Assembly (NCBI RefSeq): GCF_008039615.1
Contig: NZ_VDUZ01000014.1
Location: 62,001-126,000 of the forward strand
Length of the DNA stretch: 64,000 nt
Direction: 5' to 3'
Source: Vineibacter terrae
Lineage (GTDB): Bacteria > Pseudomonadota > Alphaproteobacteria > Reyranellales > Reyranellaceae
Each line of letters begins with the position of its first letter. The stretch's first letter is position 1. Shown piece by piece: positions 35,580-46,000 of this stretch. The position numbers were made by a program, and so were the translations under genes. The notes under the pieces were generated by a model. It was not told the DNA's origin, made no database searches, and saw nothing but the letters and a program-made list of their open reading frames with translations.

Positions 35580-36308
35580 ATGAATGACGGATCGCCGCCG
35601 CGTGCGGCTGCACCCCAGGTCGATGACACCGGCCGATCGGCGGACGGCGTCCTCGCCGACCTGCTCGCGCAACGTTACAGCTGCCGCGGGTTCCTGCCTC
35701 AGTCGGTGCCGCAGGCTACCATCACACGCATCCTGGAGCTGGCGCAGCGCACGGCCTCCTGGTGCAACGCGCAGCCGTGGCAGGTGGTGATCACGTCGGG
35801 CGCCGCGACGGACCGCTTCCGCGATGCCATCTACCGGCATGCGACCTCGAACCCCGCCGATGCCGATATTCCGTTCCCACGCGAATATCGCGGCGCCTGC
35901 CTCGCGCGTCGTCGCGAATGCGGCTTCCAGCTCTATGACAGCGTCGGCATCAAGCGCGGTGACCGCGAAGCCTCGGGGCGTCAGGGCTTGGAAAACTTCC
36001 GGCTGTTCGGCGCGCCGCACGTGGCCATCATCACCTCGGACGAGGCGCTGGGCGTCTATGGCGCCGTGGATTGCGGCGCCTATGTCAGCAATTTCATGCT
36101 GGCGGCGCGCAGCCTCGGCGTCGCGACGATCGCGCAGGCGGCGCTCGCCTCGCAATCGAAGTTCGTGCGCAGTCATTTCGGCATCGGCGACGACCGGCTC
36201 GTCGTCTGCGGCATCTCGTTCGGCTACGAGGACACGGCGCATCCGGCCAACGGCTTCCGAACCAGGCGGGCGGCCGTCGCCGAAGCCGTCACGTGGGTCG
36301 ATAGCTGA
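35580..36308 (+). CDS. Nitroreductase family FMN oxidoreductase
   Basis: 242 residues. The family marks are RYSCRGFLPQSVP near the N-terminus (FMN phosphate contact), RTASWCNAQPWQVVITSG, and the later AARSLGVATIAQAAL block. These homodimeric FMN proteins reduce nitro groups, quinones or flavins with NAD(P)H. In this cluster it might supply reduced flavin to the LLM monooxygenase or act on a ring intermediate; both are inference. It follows the esterase by 121 bp on the same strand. The long insert with ARRRECGFQLYD is typical of one subfamily. Confidence 0.87.
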   Translation: MNDGSPPRAAAPQVDDTGRSADGVLADLLAQRYSCRGFLPQSVPQATITRILELAQRTASWCNAQPWQVVITSGAATDRFRDAIYRHATSNPADADIPFPREYRGACLARRRECGFQLYDSVGIKRGDREASGRQGLENFRLFGAPHVAIITSDEALGVYGAVDCGAYVSNFMLAARSLGVATIAQAALASQSKFVRSHFGIGDDRLVVCGISFGYEDTAHPANGFRTRRAAVAEAVTWVDS

Positions 36309-36318
36309 ATCATACAAG

Positions 36319-36407
36319 CTGTCATCCCGAGCGAAGCGAGGGATCTCCTGCGCAAGACGCACAGTGCGCCATTCGCGGGAGATCCCTCGCTGCGCTCGGG
36401 ATGGCAG
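36319..36407. repeat. 89-bp palindromic repeat
   Basis: Full copy between the convergent nitroreductase and amrS genes: CTGTCATCCCGAGCGAAGCG ... CGCTGCGCTCGGGATGGCAG. One base in the right arm (GGC for GAC) breaks the perfect pairing. Confidence 0.9.
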
Positions 36408-36411
36408 GGCA

Positions 36412-37521
<1,110 letters not shown>

Positions 37522-37543
37522 GGATTGAGGGAAAGATTTGCGC

Positions 37544-37549
37544 TATAAT
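37544..37549 (+). promoter_or_regulatory. Candidate -10 box of amrB
   Basis: A perfect TATAAT lies 51 bp upstream of the amrB start, in the short gap between the divergent amrS and amrB genes. A good -35 at the usual distance is not evident (ATTGAG-like only). Confidence 0.35.
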
Positions 37550-37599
37550 AGCCACACTTCGCCCGCGCGGCGAGGCCAGCGGGCAAGCGGGAGGCCATC

Positions 37600-38376
37600 A
37601 TGACCGTTCGCTCACCGGCGGTCGCCGGTCTGTTCTACCCGCGCGAGCCACGCCGGCTGCAGGCTGATCTCGACGCGCTGCTGGCTGCCGTGGCCCCTGC
37701 CGAATCGCCGCCACCCAAGGCCGTGATCGCGCCGCATGCCGGTTACATCTACTCCGGCGCCGCAGCCGCGGCGGCCTTCGCGACGCTGGCGGCGGGTGCC
37801 GCGGCGATCACGCGGGTCGTGCTGATCGGACCAGCACATCATGCCTGGCTGCGCAGCATGGCAGCGCCGACCGTGGACGTGTTCGAGACGCCGCTGGGGC
37901 GCGTCCGGGTGGACCACGCCGCGCTCGCCGATCTGCCGCTGGTGCAGCGCGACGACGCCGCGCACGCGCCCGAGCACGCGCTCGAGGTCGAGCTGCCGTT
38001 CCTGCAACGCGTGCTGGGATCCTTCACCATCGTGCCGCTGCTCGTCGGCGATGTTCCCCCACAAGCGGTTGCCGAAACGCTGGGCCGTCTCTGGGGTGAC
38101 GCGAAGACGGTGATCGTCGTCAGCTCCGACCTGTCGCACTATCACGACTACGACACGGCTCGGCTCCGCGATCGTGCCACGGCCATGGCGATCGAGCATG
38201 GGGACTGGGCCGCCCTGGGGCCGGACGACGCCTGCGGCTGTCTGCCGATTGCCGGCCTGCTCATCGAGGCCGGCCGTCGCGGGCTGCGCGCGCAGCGCCT
38301 CGCGCTCTGCAACTCCGGCGACATGGCCGGCGATCGCAACCGGGTCGTCGGCTACGGCGCCTGGCGGTTGCATTGA
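37600..38376 (+). CDS. amrB: AmmeMemoRadiSam system protein B (Memo-like)
   Basis: 258 residues. The Memo-fold signature is clear: RSPAVAGLFYP at the start, APHAGYIYSG with a metal-type His, GPAHHAWL, ELPFLQ, SSDLSHYHDYDTA and a C-terminal CNSGDMAGD. MEMO proteins are related to non-haem iron ring-cleavage dioxygenases; the His/Cys residues visible here (HAGY, HH, SHYH, CNSGD) fit a metal site. Works with AmrS in an unknown radical process. ATG 37600 has GGGAGG eight bases upstream. A hairpin terminator follows the stop. Confidence 0.92.
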   Translation: MTVRSPAVAGLFYPREPRRLQADLDALLAAVAPAESPPPKAVIAPHAGYIYSGAAAAAAFATLAAGAAAITRVVLIGPAHHAWLRSMAAPTVDVFETPLGRVRVDHAALADLPLVQRDDAAHAPEHALEVELPFLQRVLGSFTIVPLLVGDVPPQAVAETLGRLWGDAKTVIVVSSDLSHYHDYDTARLRDRATAMAIEHGDWAALGPDDACGCLPIAGLLIEAGRRGLRAQRLALCNSGDMAGDRNRVVGYGAWRLH

Positions 38377-38392
38377 CGGACCAGACAACGCG

Positions 38393-38416
38393 AAAAGCCC
38401 GCTGACGCGGGCTTTT
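38393..38416. terminator. Bidirectional hairpin terminator between amrB and phasin gene
   Basis: AAAAGCCCGC-TGAC-GCGGGCTTTT is a compact stem with A and T tracts on both sides, placed between two convergent genes. Confidence 0.85.
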
Positions 38417-38441
38417 CTGGGCAGTTCCGGTTTCGAGACGG

Positions 38442-38888
38442 TCAGGCCGCCGGGGCTTCCGGCGCCGGCTTCTTGAAGATGCCGCGCACGGCCTTGTCGC
38501 TGTCGGCGTAGCTCTTGCGCACGACCTCGGCGGTGGCGCGGACCTGCTCGACATTGGCCTTGCCGTAGTCGCGCCAGAAGTCGAGATGCACGCCAATGGC
38601 GTCGCCCAGGCACTTCGCGCCGGCAAGCTTCTCGATCATGCCCAGCGTGGCTTCGACATTCTGGTGGGCGCCCTGCAGAAGGCTGCGGCCGACCAGCGCA
38701 TAGCCGTTCACGGAGACATTGACGGCATCCTGCAGCGCGGTCGCGACCTGCTCGGCACCGGAATGCGCGCTCGCAGCGCGATCCTTGGCGGTGGCGGCGG
38801 TGCGCTGGACGAAGTCACGCGCAGCAGCGGGAATCTGGGCGAAAGCGTCGGCGACAGCGGCGCCGGGATTGGGGGTCTTGTCGGTCAT
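38442..38888 (-). CDS. Phasin family protein (polyhydroxyalkanoate granule-associated)
   Basis: 148 residues from ATG 38888 (GGAGA upstream). The mostly helical, Ala-rich sequence with FAQIPAAARDFVQRTAATAKDRAAS, the core NGYALVGRSLLQGAHQNVEATLGMIEKLAG and a Lys/Pro/Ala tail (FKKPAPEAPAA) fits the phasin_2 family. Phasins coat PHA granules and control their size. No PHA synthase gene lies near. The upstream gap of 189 bp contains a perfect 15-bp palindrome. Other ATGs upstream (38900) would add four residues. Confidence 0.85.
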   Translation of the reverse strand: MTDKTPNPGAAVADAFAQIPAAARDFVQRTAATAKDRAASAHSGAEQVATALQDAVNVSVNGYALVGRSLLQGAHQNVEATLGMIEKLAGAKCLGDAIGVHLDFWRDYGKANVEQVRATAEVVRKSYADSDKAVRGIFKKPAPEAPAA

Positions 38889-38988
38889 GTCAGTCTCCAT
38901 CCTCGAATGAGCTATGGGTCGGGTCCCGTCCAGGAGCGGCCCGGGATGGCGTTGATATAGCGTCTCGTATGCTGCGTTGCAACATAAA

Positions 38989-39003
38989 TTGTGCGACGCA
39001 CAA
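38989..39003. promoter_or_regulatory. Palindrome upstream of the phasin gene
   Basis: TTGTGCGACGCACAA is a perfect 15-bp inverted repeat in the AT-rich gap between divergent phasin and DUF445 genes, preceded by GCTGCGTTGCAAC. PHA regulators of the PhaR type bind TGC/GCA-rich sites, so this is a candidate PhaR operator (inference). Confidence 0.4.
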
Positions 39004-39077
39004 TAATTCTCGCATGGAGCGGCAATAAGCAAGATATTACAAGGCATTAGTAAGGCGCGCCGCGCCACCGTCCTGCT

Positions 39078-40370
39078 ATGGACCATGCCATGACTGCGAT
39101 TTCTCCTGACTCATCGGTTCTCGACGTCCAGCGCCTGCGCAGCTTGCGGCGCACCAAGGCGGTGGCCGCCGGCCTGCTGGTGCTGTGCCTGGCGGTGCTG
39201 ATCCTCGTACGTCCGCTGGAAGCCATCCATCCTGCCTACGGCTTCGTGGCTGCCTTCGCCGAGGCGGCGCTGGTTGGCGGCCTGGCCGACTGGTACGCGA
39301 TCGTGGCGCTGTTCCGGCGGCCGCTGGGACTGCCGATCCCGCACACGGCCATCATCTCGCGCAACCAGGCCCGCATCGGCGACAGCCTCGGTGACTTCAT
39401 CGCGCGGCATTTTCTGGCGGCCGAGCCGGTCGCCGCCAAGCTGCGGGAGGTTGACTTCGCACGCCTGGTCTCGGAATGGCTCAGCGACCCGAAGCGCAGC
39501 GATGACCTGGCGCGCTTCATCCTGAAGATGCTGCCGCAGGCGATGTCGTCGATCGAAGGCTCCGGCCTGCGGCCGTTCCTGGCGCGGCGTGTGGTCGACC
39601 AGCTGCAGACCGTCGAGATGGCGCCGCTGGCGGCGGGCCTGCTGTCGGCATTCACCCAGGATCGCCGGCATCAGCGCATCCTCGACGAGCTGGTGGCGGC
39701 GCTGCGCCAGCTGCTGGGCAACCCCGAGACGCTGAACGCCGTGCGCGACAAGATCCGGGACGAGCTGCCGACCCTGTTCAACCTGTTCCGCGCTGATGCC
39801 TACGTGCTGCGCAAGCTGGTGGGCTCGATGTCGTCGCTGCTGGAGGAGATCGGCAAGGACGAGGACCACCCGGTGCGCCGCGAGTTCGACCGCTTCATCG
39901 CCGGCTTCATCACCCGCCTGCGCGAGTCGCCCGAATACGCCGAGCGCCTGGACAAGCTGAAGGCCGACCTGCTGGCGCGCACGGAGATCCGCGACCTTGC
40001 CGACGGGATCTGGCAGAGCCTGAAGGCGTTCATCGAGCAGGAGACGCGCTCGGCCGAGTCGCTGATCCAGGCGCCGTTGCGGAACCTCCTGATCGAGGTC
40101 GGCCGCAATCTGCAGGACGACCCGCAGATGCGCGCCGACGTGAACCGCGGCGTCGCCTCGGTCATCGAGACCTTCGTGGAGAACCACAAGGGCGCCATCG
40201 CGCTGTTCGTGGCCGACCAGGTGAAGTCGTGGGAGGTGGGCCAGCTGATCGCGATGATCGAGCTGAATGTCGGCAAGGACCTTCAGTACATCCGATTCAA
40301 CGGCACCCTGATCGGCGGCTGCGCCGGCCTCGCGCTCCATGCGCTGGAGCTGGCGCTGAAGGTCGGGTGA
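39078..40370 (+). CDS. DUF445 family inner-membrane protein (YjiN-like)
   Basis: 430 residues. The N-terminal transmembrane segment AGLLVLCLAVLILV (about 34-47) is followed by the DUF445 hallmark GFVAAFAEAALVGGLADWYAIVALFRRPLGLPIPHTAII. A long helical region follows, and a short hydrophobic C-terminus (TLIGGCAGLALHALELAL) suggests a second membrane anchor. Function is unknown in the family; proteins of this type are found widely in proteobacteria. It is divergent from the phasin. ATG 39090 is an alternative start four residues later. Confidence 0.88.
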   Translation: MDHAMTAISPDSSVLDVQRLRSLRRTKAVAAGLLVLCLAVLILVRPLEAIHPAYGFVAAFAEAALVGGLADWYAIVALFRRPLGLPIPHTAIISRNQARIGDSLGDFIARHFLAAEPVAAKLREVDFARLVSEWLSDPKRSDDLARFILKMLPQAMSSIEGSGLRPFLARRVVDQLQTVEMAPLAAGLLSAFTQDRRHQRILDELVAALRQLLGNPETLNAVRDKIRDELPTLFNLFRADAYVLRKLVGSMSSLLEEIGKDEDHPVRREFDRFIAGFITRLRESPEYAERLDKLKADLLARTEIRDLADGIWQSLKAFIEQETRSAESLIQAPLRNLLIEVGRNLQDDPQMRADVNRGVASVIETFVENHKGAIALFVADQVKSWEVGQLIAMIELNVGKDLQYIRFNGTLIGGCAGLALHALELALKVG

Positions 40371-40423
40371 GCAGGGCCGGTCGTCCGGGGAACCGGGGAG
40401 GGCGACCGCAAATGGACCCTCCC

Positions 40424-40511
40424 GTCATCCCGAGCGCAGCGAGGGATCTCCTGCGGCAAGGCGCACCGTACGCCATTCGCGGGAGATCCCTCGCTGCGCT
40501 CGGGATGACAG
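40424..40511. repeat. 89-bp palindromic repeat
   Basis: Full copy, GTCATCCCGAGCGCAGCGAG ... CTCGCTGCGCTCGGGATGAC, between the convergent DUF445 and lipase-like genes. Confidence 0.9.
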
Positions 40512-40544
40512 GGGGCGTGGTAGGGAAGCCGCGGGCCCTGCCGC

Positions 40545-41312
40545 CTACGACGGGTCGCGATACACGAACGCACGCCAGCCGCTGCGCTCGAAGGGGCGCC
40601 AATCGTTCTCCGGCTGCGCCAGGCGCTCGGCCACGGCGTAGATCACCGCCGGGTTGTGGCCCAGGCCGCAATGGCTGCCGGGCACCTCGATGTTCTCTGC
40701 CTGCGGGCCGGGCTGCTCGCGGCAGCTCTGCCAGGCGCAGATGCCGTCGGTGCGGCTGTAGATCGCCGTGGTCGGCACCGGCGGCGTCTCGCGCAATGAC
40801 GCGACGAAGGCATGGTCGCGATCGTCGATCGTCTCGCCGCTCGCCATCTCGTAGACGCGCCAGGCATTCGTCGCCTTGGGGTGGCCGCCGAACGGGCTGC
40901 CCAGGGTGATCACCATGCGCACCGCTTCCGGCCCCTGCTTGGCGAGCTCGCGGGCGAAGATGCCGCCCAGGCTCCATCCGACCAGGCTGACCTTGCGGCC
41001 GTAGCGCTGATGCAGCTCCAGCAGACGCTCCAGCATCCGGGATTGCACGCCGGGGCGCGGCCCCAGGTTGCGGCCCAGGCCCCAGCCATGCGCCCGATAG
41101 CCGTGGTTGTTGAGGAAGCTGCGCAGCGGACGGGTCGACACGTCGCTGGCGATCAACCCCGGCAGGACCAGCACGGGATGCCCGTCACCTCGCGGTGCCT
41201 GGCTCAGGACGGGCAGCGACGCAGCGAACGCACCCAGCTCCCAGAAAGCCCGCCCTTCGAGCATGAGCAGGGTTCGGGACGGCGGTTGAACCGCCTCGGC
41301 AGCCGCTTGCAT
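40545..41312 (-). CDS. Alpha/beta fold hydrolase, lipase/acyltransferase-like
   Basis: 255 residues. VLVLPGLIASDVST gives the oxyanion region, LVGWSLGGIFA the nucleophile elbow, TAIYSRTDGI the acid loop and GSHCGLGHNP the catalytic His. The layout resembles bacterial triacylglycerol lipases of the PGAP1/LCAT-like kind. It has no signal peptide and is next to a WS/DGAT acyltransferase on the same strand, which suggests a role in neutral-lipid turnover (inference). Its upstream gap holds two 9-bp direct repeats. Start ATG 41312. Confidence 0.86.
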   Translation of the reverse strand: MQAAAEAVQPPSRTLLMLEGRAFWELGAFAASLPVLSQAPRGDGHPVLVLPGLIASDVSTRPLRSFLNNHGYRAHGWGLGRNLGPRPGVQSRMLERLLELHQRYGRKVSLVGWSLGGIFARELAKQGPEAVRMVITLGSPFGGHPKATNAWRVYEMASGETIDDRDHAFVASLRETPPVPTTAIYSRTDGICAWQSCREQPGPQAENIEVPGSHCGLGHNPAVIYAVAERLAQPENDWRPFERSGWRAFVYRDPS

Positions 41313-41347
41313 CAGCGTTCCTATCCTTAGGAAGTGTGATCGACATC

Positions 41348-41377
41348 GACCACAAAATGTAGCGGAAAGACCACAAA
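41348..41377. promoter_or_regulatory. Direct repeats in the hydrolase promoter region
   Basis: GACCACAAA occurs at 41348-41356 and 41369-41377, exactly 21 bp apart, i.e. two helical turns. Both lie 36-65 bp upstream of the hydrolase start, in AT-rich DNA. This geometry suits an activator dimer. Confidence 0.35.
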
Positions 41378-41435
41378 CGCAACGCTGTTACACAAATATG
41401 AACGCACTGCCGCTGAATTCAAGGGCATAACCCCG

Positions 41436-42860
41436 TCATCCCAGCACCACCTGCTTCAGGCGCGCGGCCTCCTCCATGAGGTGGTCGCCCAGCCGGGCGA
41501 CGTCCGGCACGGCGCGGCGGTCGGCCGTGAGGCCGAAATCGAGGCTGCCCAGGTAGCTCTGGACCGTCAGGTTCAGGGCGCAGCCATGGGTCGGGATCGA
41601 GACGGGAAACAGCGCGGCGACCTTGGCGCCGGCGCCGTATAGCGGCACGCTGGGCCCCGGCACGTTGGAGATGCAGACATTGCAGGCCATCGGCAGCACG
41701 TCGGCGAGTCCCGAGCGGCCATAGAGATCGGAGAGGCCGCGGATCAGGAACGGGGCGCCGAAGAAGGCATAGTCCTGCGGCATGGCATCCTTGAAGCCCG
41801 ACGCGATCTGCTTGGCATCGGTGGACGAGGCCTTGATCGCCTTGAGCCGTGCGACCGGGTCGGCCACCGTGGTGGCCAGGCCGCACATCATCCCGAACAC
41901 CTGGTTGTTGAGGTCGGTGTTGCCCAGCTCGCGCAGCGAGATCGGCACGAACGCGATCAGCTCCTGGTCGGGCAACGCGTTGCGGTCCATCAGGTAGCGC
42001 CGCAGGGCACCGCTGCAGATCGTCATCACCACGTCGTTGAGCTTGCCGCCGGTGGCCTTGCCGATCGCCTTGGCGTCGGCCAGGGGGAAGCGCCGCGCCG
42101 CGTAGGAGCGCTCGCTGGTGATGGTGGTGTTGAACGGCGTCTTGGGCGCTGCCAGGGGCGGCAGCTCGCGCACCGGCGACTGCGGCAGGTACTGCGACAG
42201 CGGCGCGCCGCGCGGCACCTTGGGGAAGAACATGCTGGCGATGTTGCCCATCGTCTCCGGTGCCGCCCGCCACATGTCCAGGTGCAGGCGCACCATGCTG
42301 GTCACCAGGTCGCCGATCGGGTTGGGGATCGCGGCGGCCGGCGGCGACGATGCAGCGGCGGGCGGCTCGACCTGCCGCGGCTGGGGCGTGAGGTCATACA
42401 TGGTGTTGGTGATCACCATGCCGGCGCCGCCGTCGACGGCGGCGTGATGCACCTTGGAGTAGAGCGCGACCTGGCCGCCCTCGATGCCGTCGATGGTGAT
42501 GAACTGCCACAGCGGCTGGCTGCGGTCGAGGGGTTGCGAGTGCAGCCGGGCGATCATCTCCTCGAGCTGCGCGAACGTGCCCGGCGCCGGCAAGGTCACG
42601 TGCCGGAAATGGTAGGACAGGTCGATCCTGGGCACGTCGACCCAGGACGGATGGTGGATGTCGAGCAGGGTCGGGGCCAGCTTCTTGCTGAAGATCGGCA
42701 CCAGGTGCAGCCGGCTCGCCAGCATGTCCCGATAGTTGTCGTGGAAGCTGCCGGCATAGCCCTCCGGCAGGTCGAACAGCGTGAAGCCGGCGACATGCAT
42801 GGGCGTTTCGGGTGTCTCGAAATACAGGAAACTGGCGTCGATCCCGCCGAGCCGTGTCAT
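41436..42860 (-). CDS. WS/DGAT: wax ester synthase/diacylglycerol acyltransferase
   Basis: 474 residues from ATG 42860 (GGAGG upstream; the frame extends further but upstream residues are not family-like). The catalytic HHxxxDG motif is HHAAVDG at 138-144, and the later NDVVMTICSGALRRYL and AFVPISLRELGNTDLNN blocks are typical. The enzyme joins acyl-CoA to long-chain alcohols or diacylglycerol, making wax esters or triacylglycerol, at the inner face of the membrane. It neighbours a lipase-like hydrolase and is divergent from a CYP102-like P450 that hydroxylates fatty acids in the known cases. Confidence 0.92.
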   Translation of the reverse strand: MTRLGGIDASFLYFETPETPMHVAGFTLFDLPEGYAGSFHDNYRDMLASRLHLVPIFSKKLAPTLLDIHHPSWVDVPRIDLSYHFRHVTLPAPGTFAQLEEMIARLHSQPLDRSQPLWQFITIDGIEGGQVALYSKVHHAAVDGGAGMVITNTMYDLTPQPRQVEPPAAASSPPAAAIPNPIGDLVTSMVRLHLDMWRAAPETMGNIASMFFPKVPRGAPLSQYLPQSPVRELPPLAAPKTPFNTTITSERSYAARRFPLADAKAIGKATGGKLNDVVMTICSGALRRYLMDRNALPDQELIAFVPISLRELGNTDLNNQVFGMMCGLATTVADPVARLKAIKASSTDAKQIASGFKDAMPQDYAFFGAPFLIRGLSDLYGRSGLADVLPMACNVCISNVPGPSVPLYGAGAKVAALFPVSIPTHGCALNLTVQSYLGSLDFGLTADRRAVPDVARLGDHLMEEAARLKQVVLG

Positions 42861-43074
42861 CGTGTCCTCCCGCGCCGGACCCTGCAGGCATGCGCCTGTC
42901 TTTGTTCTTTCTGGCGCCATCTTCCCGCGTAACGCGCCGCCATGGCAAGTGGTGCGCTGACGCTTCAGGGGACGCCTCGCCAGGGCGCGGGAATCCGCCT
43001 AATCTCGGCTCAAGATAAAGAGCGTCCGGCACGTTTCAGGACAGCCTGGACGGGTGGCAGAGAGGGAGGACGTC

Positions 43075-46000
43075 ATGTCGAGGGGACCGGCTCAGATTCC
43101 ACAACCGCGCGTGCGCCCGATCGTCGGCAACGTTCCGGATGTTGGCTTCGAGGTGCCGATCCAGAACATGATGAAGCTGGCCGCCGAGCACGGCCCGATC
43201 TATCGGCTTGCATTTCCCGGCGGCGGCACGCTGCTGGTGCTCAGCTCGGTCGAGCTGGTCAGCGACGCCTGCGACGAGAGCCGCTTCGAGAAGTTCGTCC
43301 ATGGCTCGTTGAAGCATATCCGTGATTTTGCCGGTGACGGCCTGTTCACGGCCTATGGCAACGAGCCCAACTGGGCCAAGGCGCACCGGATCCTGATGCC
43401 GGCCTTCGGGCCGGCAGCGATGCGCAACTACTTCGACGACATGCTCGACATCGCCGACCAGATGCTGACGCGCTGGGAGCGGTTCGGGCCGGCTGCGCCG
43501 ATCGACGTGGCGGACAACATGACCCGCCTCACCCTCGACACCATCGCGTTGTGCGGCTTCGGCAACCGGTTCAATTCGTTCTACCAGCGCGAGATGCACG
43601 TGTTTGTCGACGCCATGGTGCGGGCGCTCGCCGAGGCCGGCGGCCGTGCCAACCGCGTGCCGCTGCAGACGCGGCTGATGCTGATGACGCAGCGTCAGTA
43701 CGACGCTGACTGCCGGCTGATGCATCAGATCACGGATGACGTCATTGCCGAGCGTCGCCGGCTTGCGCTCGATGAGGCGCCGCGCGACCTGCTCAACCTG
43801 ATGCTGACGGCGAAGGATCCGGTCTCCGGCGACCGGCTCGACGATGCCAATATCCGCAACCAGCTCGTGACCTTCCTGATCGCCGGGCACGAGACCACCA
43901 GCGGCCTGCTGTCGTTCACCACCCACCTGCTGCTGGAGCATCCCGAGGCGCTGGCCCGCGCCCGCGCCGAGGTCGATGCGGTGCTGGGCGACGGCGTGCC
44001 GCGCTTCGAGGATATCGCGAAGCTCACCTACATCGATCAGGTACTGCGCGAGTCGATCAGGCTGTGGCCGACGGCGCCGTTCTTTGCCGTGCGGGCGAAG
44101 GACGACACGGTGCTGGCTGGGCGCTACCCGCTGAAGAAGGGTGATGTGCTCTCCGTCCTGACGCCGTCGCTGCATCGCGATGCGTCCGTGTGGCCCGACC
44201 CGACGCGGTTCGACCCGGATCGCTTTGCGCCCGACAAGCGCGAGAAGATGCCGCCGCATTCCTGGCTGCCGTTCGGCAACGGCGTGCGCGCCTGCATCGG
44301 GCGCGCTTTCGCCTGGCAGGAATCGCTGCTCGTGATCGCCATGATGCTGCAGCGCTTCGACCTCAGAACCACGGCACCGTACAAGCTTGTGGTCAAGGAG
44401 ACGCTGACCCTGAAGCCCGAGGGGCTCAGGATCTACGCCCGCGTGCGCAAGCAGGTGGCGCGGACATCGGCGACACGACCGGCGCCGCTGCCGTCGCCCG
44501 TGGTGGGGCAGGCCGCTGCTGTGCCGGCGCACGGCACGCCGCTGCTCATTCTGTACGGCTCGAACTCCGGCTCCTCTGAGGCGTTCGCGCGCCGCATCGC
44601 CAGCGACGGCCAGGTCCGCGGCTACGCCGTGAAGGTGGCGCCGCTTGACGATCACGCCGGCATGCTCCCCAAGGAAGGGGCTGTGGCGATAGTCACGGCC
44701 TCCTATAACGGGCAGCCGCCGGACAACGCGCGCAAGTTCATGACCTGGCTGGCGGGAGTGCCCGACGGCGCGCTGATGGGCGTGCGCTATGCCCTGTTCG
44801 GGTGTGGCAACCGCGACTGGACGATGACCTACCAGTCGGTGCCGAAGGAGGTGGCCGAGTTGCTCGACCGCGCCGGGGCACAGGCCTGGCTGGAGCGCGG
44901 CGAAGGCGATGCGCGCGCCGACTTCTTCGGCGACTTCGAGAAGTGGTATGGCGGGTTCTGGCCGGCCCTGTCGGCGCTGCTGGGCGTGGCGGCGGTCGAG
45001 GTCGCCGCCGGGCCGCTCTACGACGTCGAGGTGGTGCCGTCCGCCAGCCTTCAGCTCGTGGAGGAGAACAAGCTGGGCTTCGCCACCATCGCCGAGAACC
45101 GCGAGTTGGTGGACATGGCCTCGCCGTTCGGTCGCTCCAAGCGGCATCTCGAGTTCGCGCTGCCTGAAGGTGTGACCTACGCCGCCGGCGACTATCTTGC
45201 CGTGCTGCCGGAAAACCACGCCGAGCTGGTCGAGCGCGCGGCGCGTCGCCTGGGCTTGCGTCCGGACGCGGCTGTCGTGCTGCGCTCCACGCGCGGCGCC
45301 ATGGCGGCGTCCCTGCCCACGGATCGACCGGTTTCCATCCAGGAACTGCTGGGGAGTCATGTCGAGCTGTCGGCCCCGGCCACCCGAAAGAATGTCGAGG
45401 CGCTGGCGGCGCTCAACCCTTGTCCGCCGCACCAGGCCGAGCTGGCCGCGATCGCCGCCGACCCCGACCGCTACCAGGCCGAGATCCTGAAGAAGCGCGT
45501 CAGCGTGCTGGAGCTGCTCGAGGCCTGGCCTTCCTGCATGATCAATCTGGGCCAGTTCCTGGAGATGCTGCCGGCGATGCGCGTGCGGCAATACTCGATC
45601 TCGTCCTCGCCGCGCCTGGAGCCGACGCGCTGCAGCCTCACGGTGGCGCTGGTCGATGCCCCGGCGTGGTCGGGTCAGGGCCAGTTCCGCGGCACCTGCT
45701 CCAGCTATCTCTCGCGCATGAAGGCGGGCGATCAGGTGCCGGTGGCGATCAAGACTCCGAACGTGCCTTTCCATCCTCCGGCATCGAACGCCACGCCCGT
45801 GGTGATGATCTGCGCCGGCACGGGCCTGGCGCCGTTCCGCGGCTTCGTGCAGGAGCGCGCGCTGCGGCACGCCGCCGGCGAGGCGGCGGGGCCGGCGTTG
45901 CTGTTCTTCGGCTGCGACCATCCCGATGTCGATTTCCTGTACCGCGACGAGCTGGAAGCGTGGGAACGCGACGGCATCGTCACCTTGCTGCCGGCGTTCT

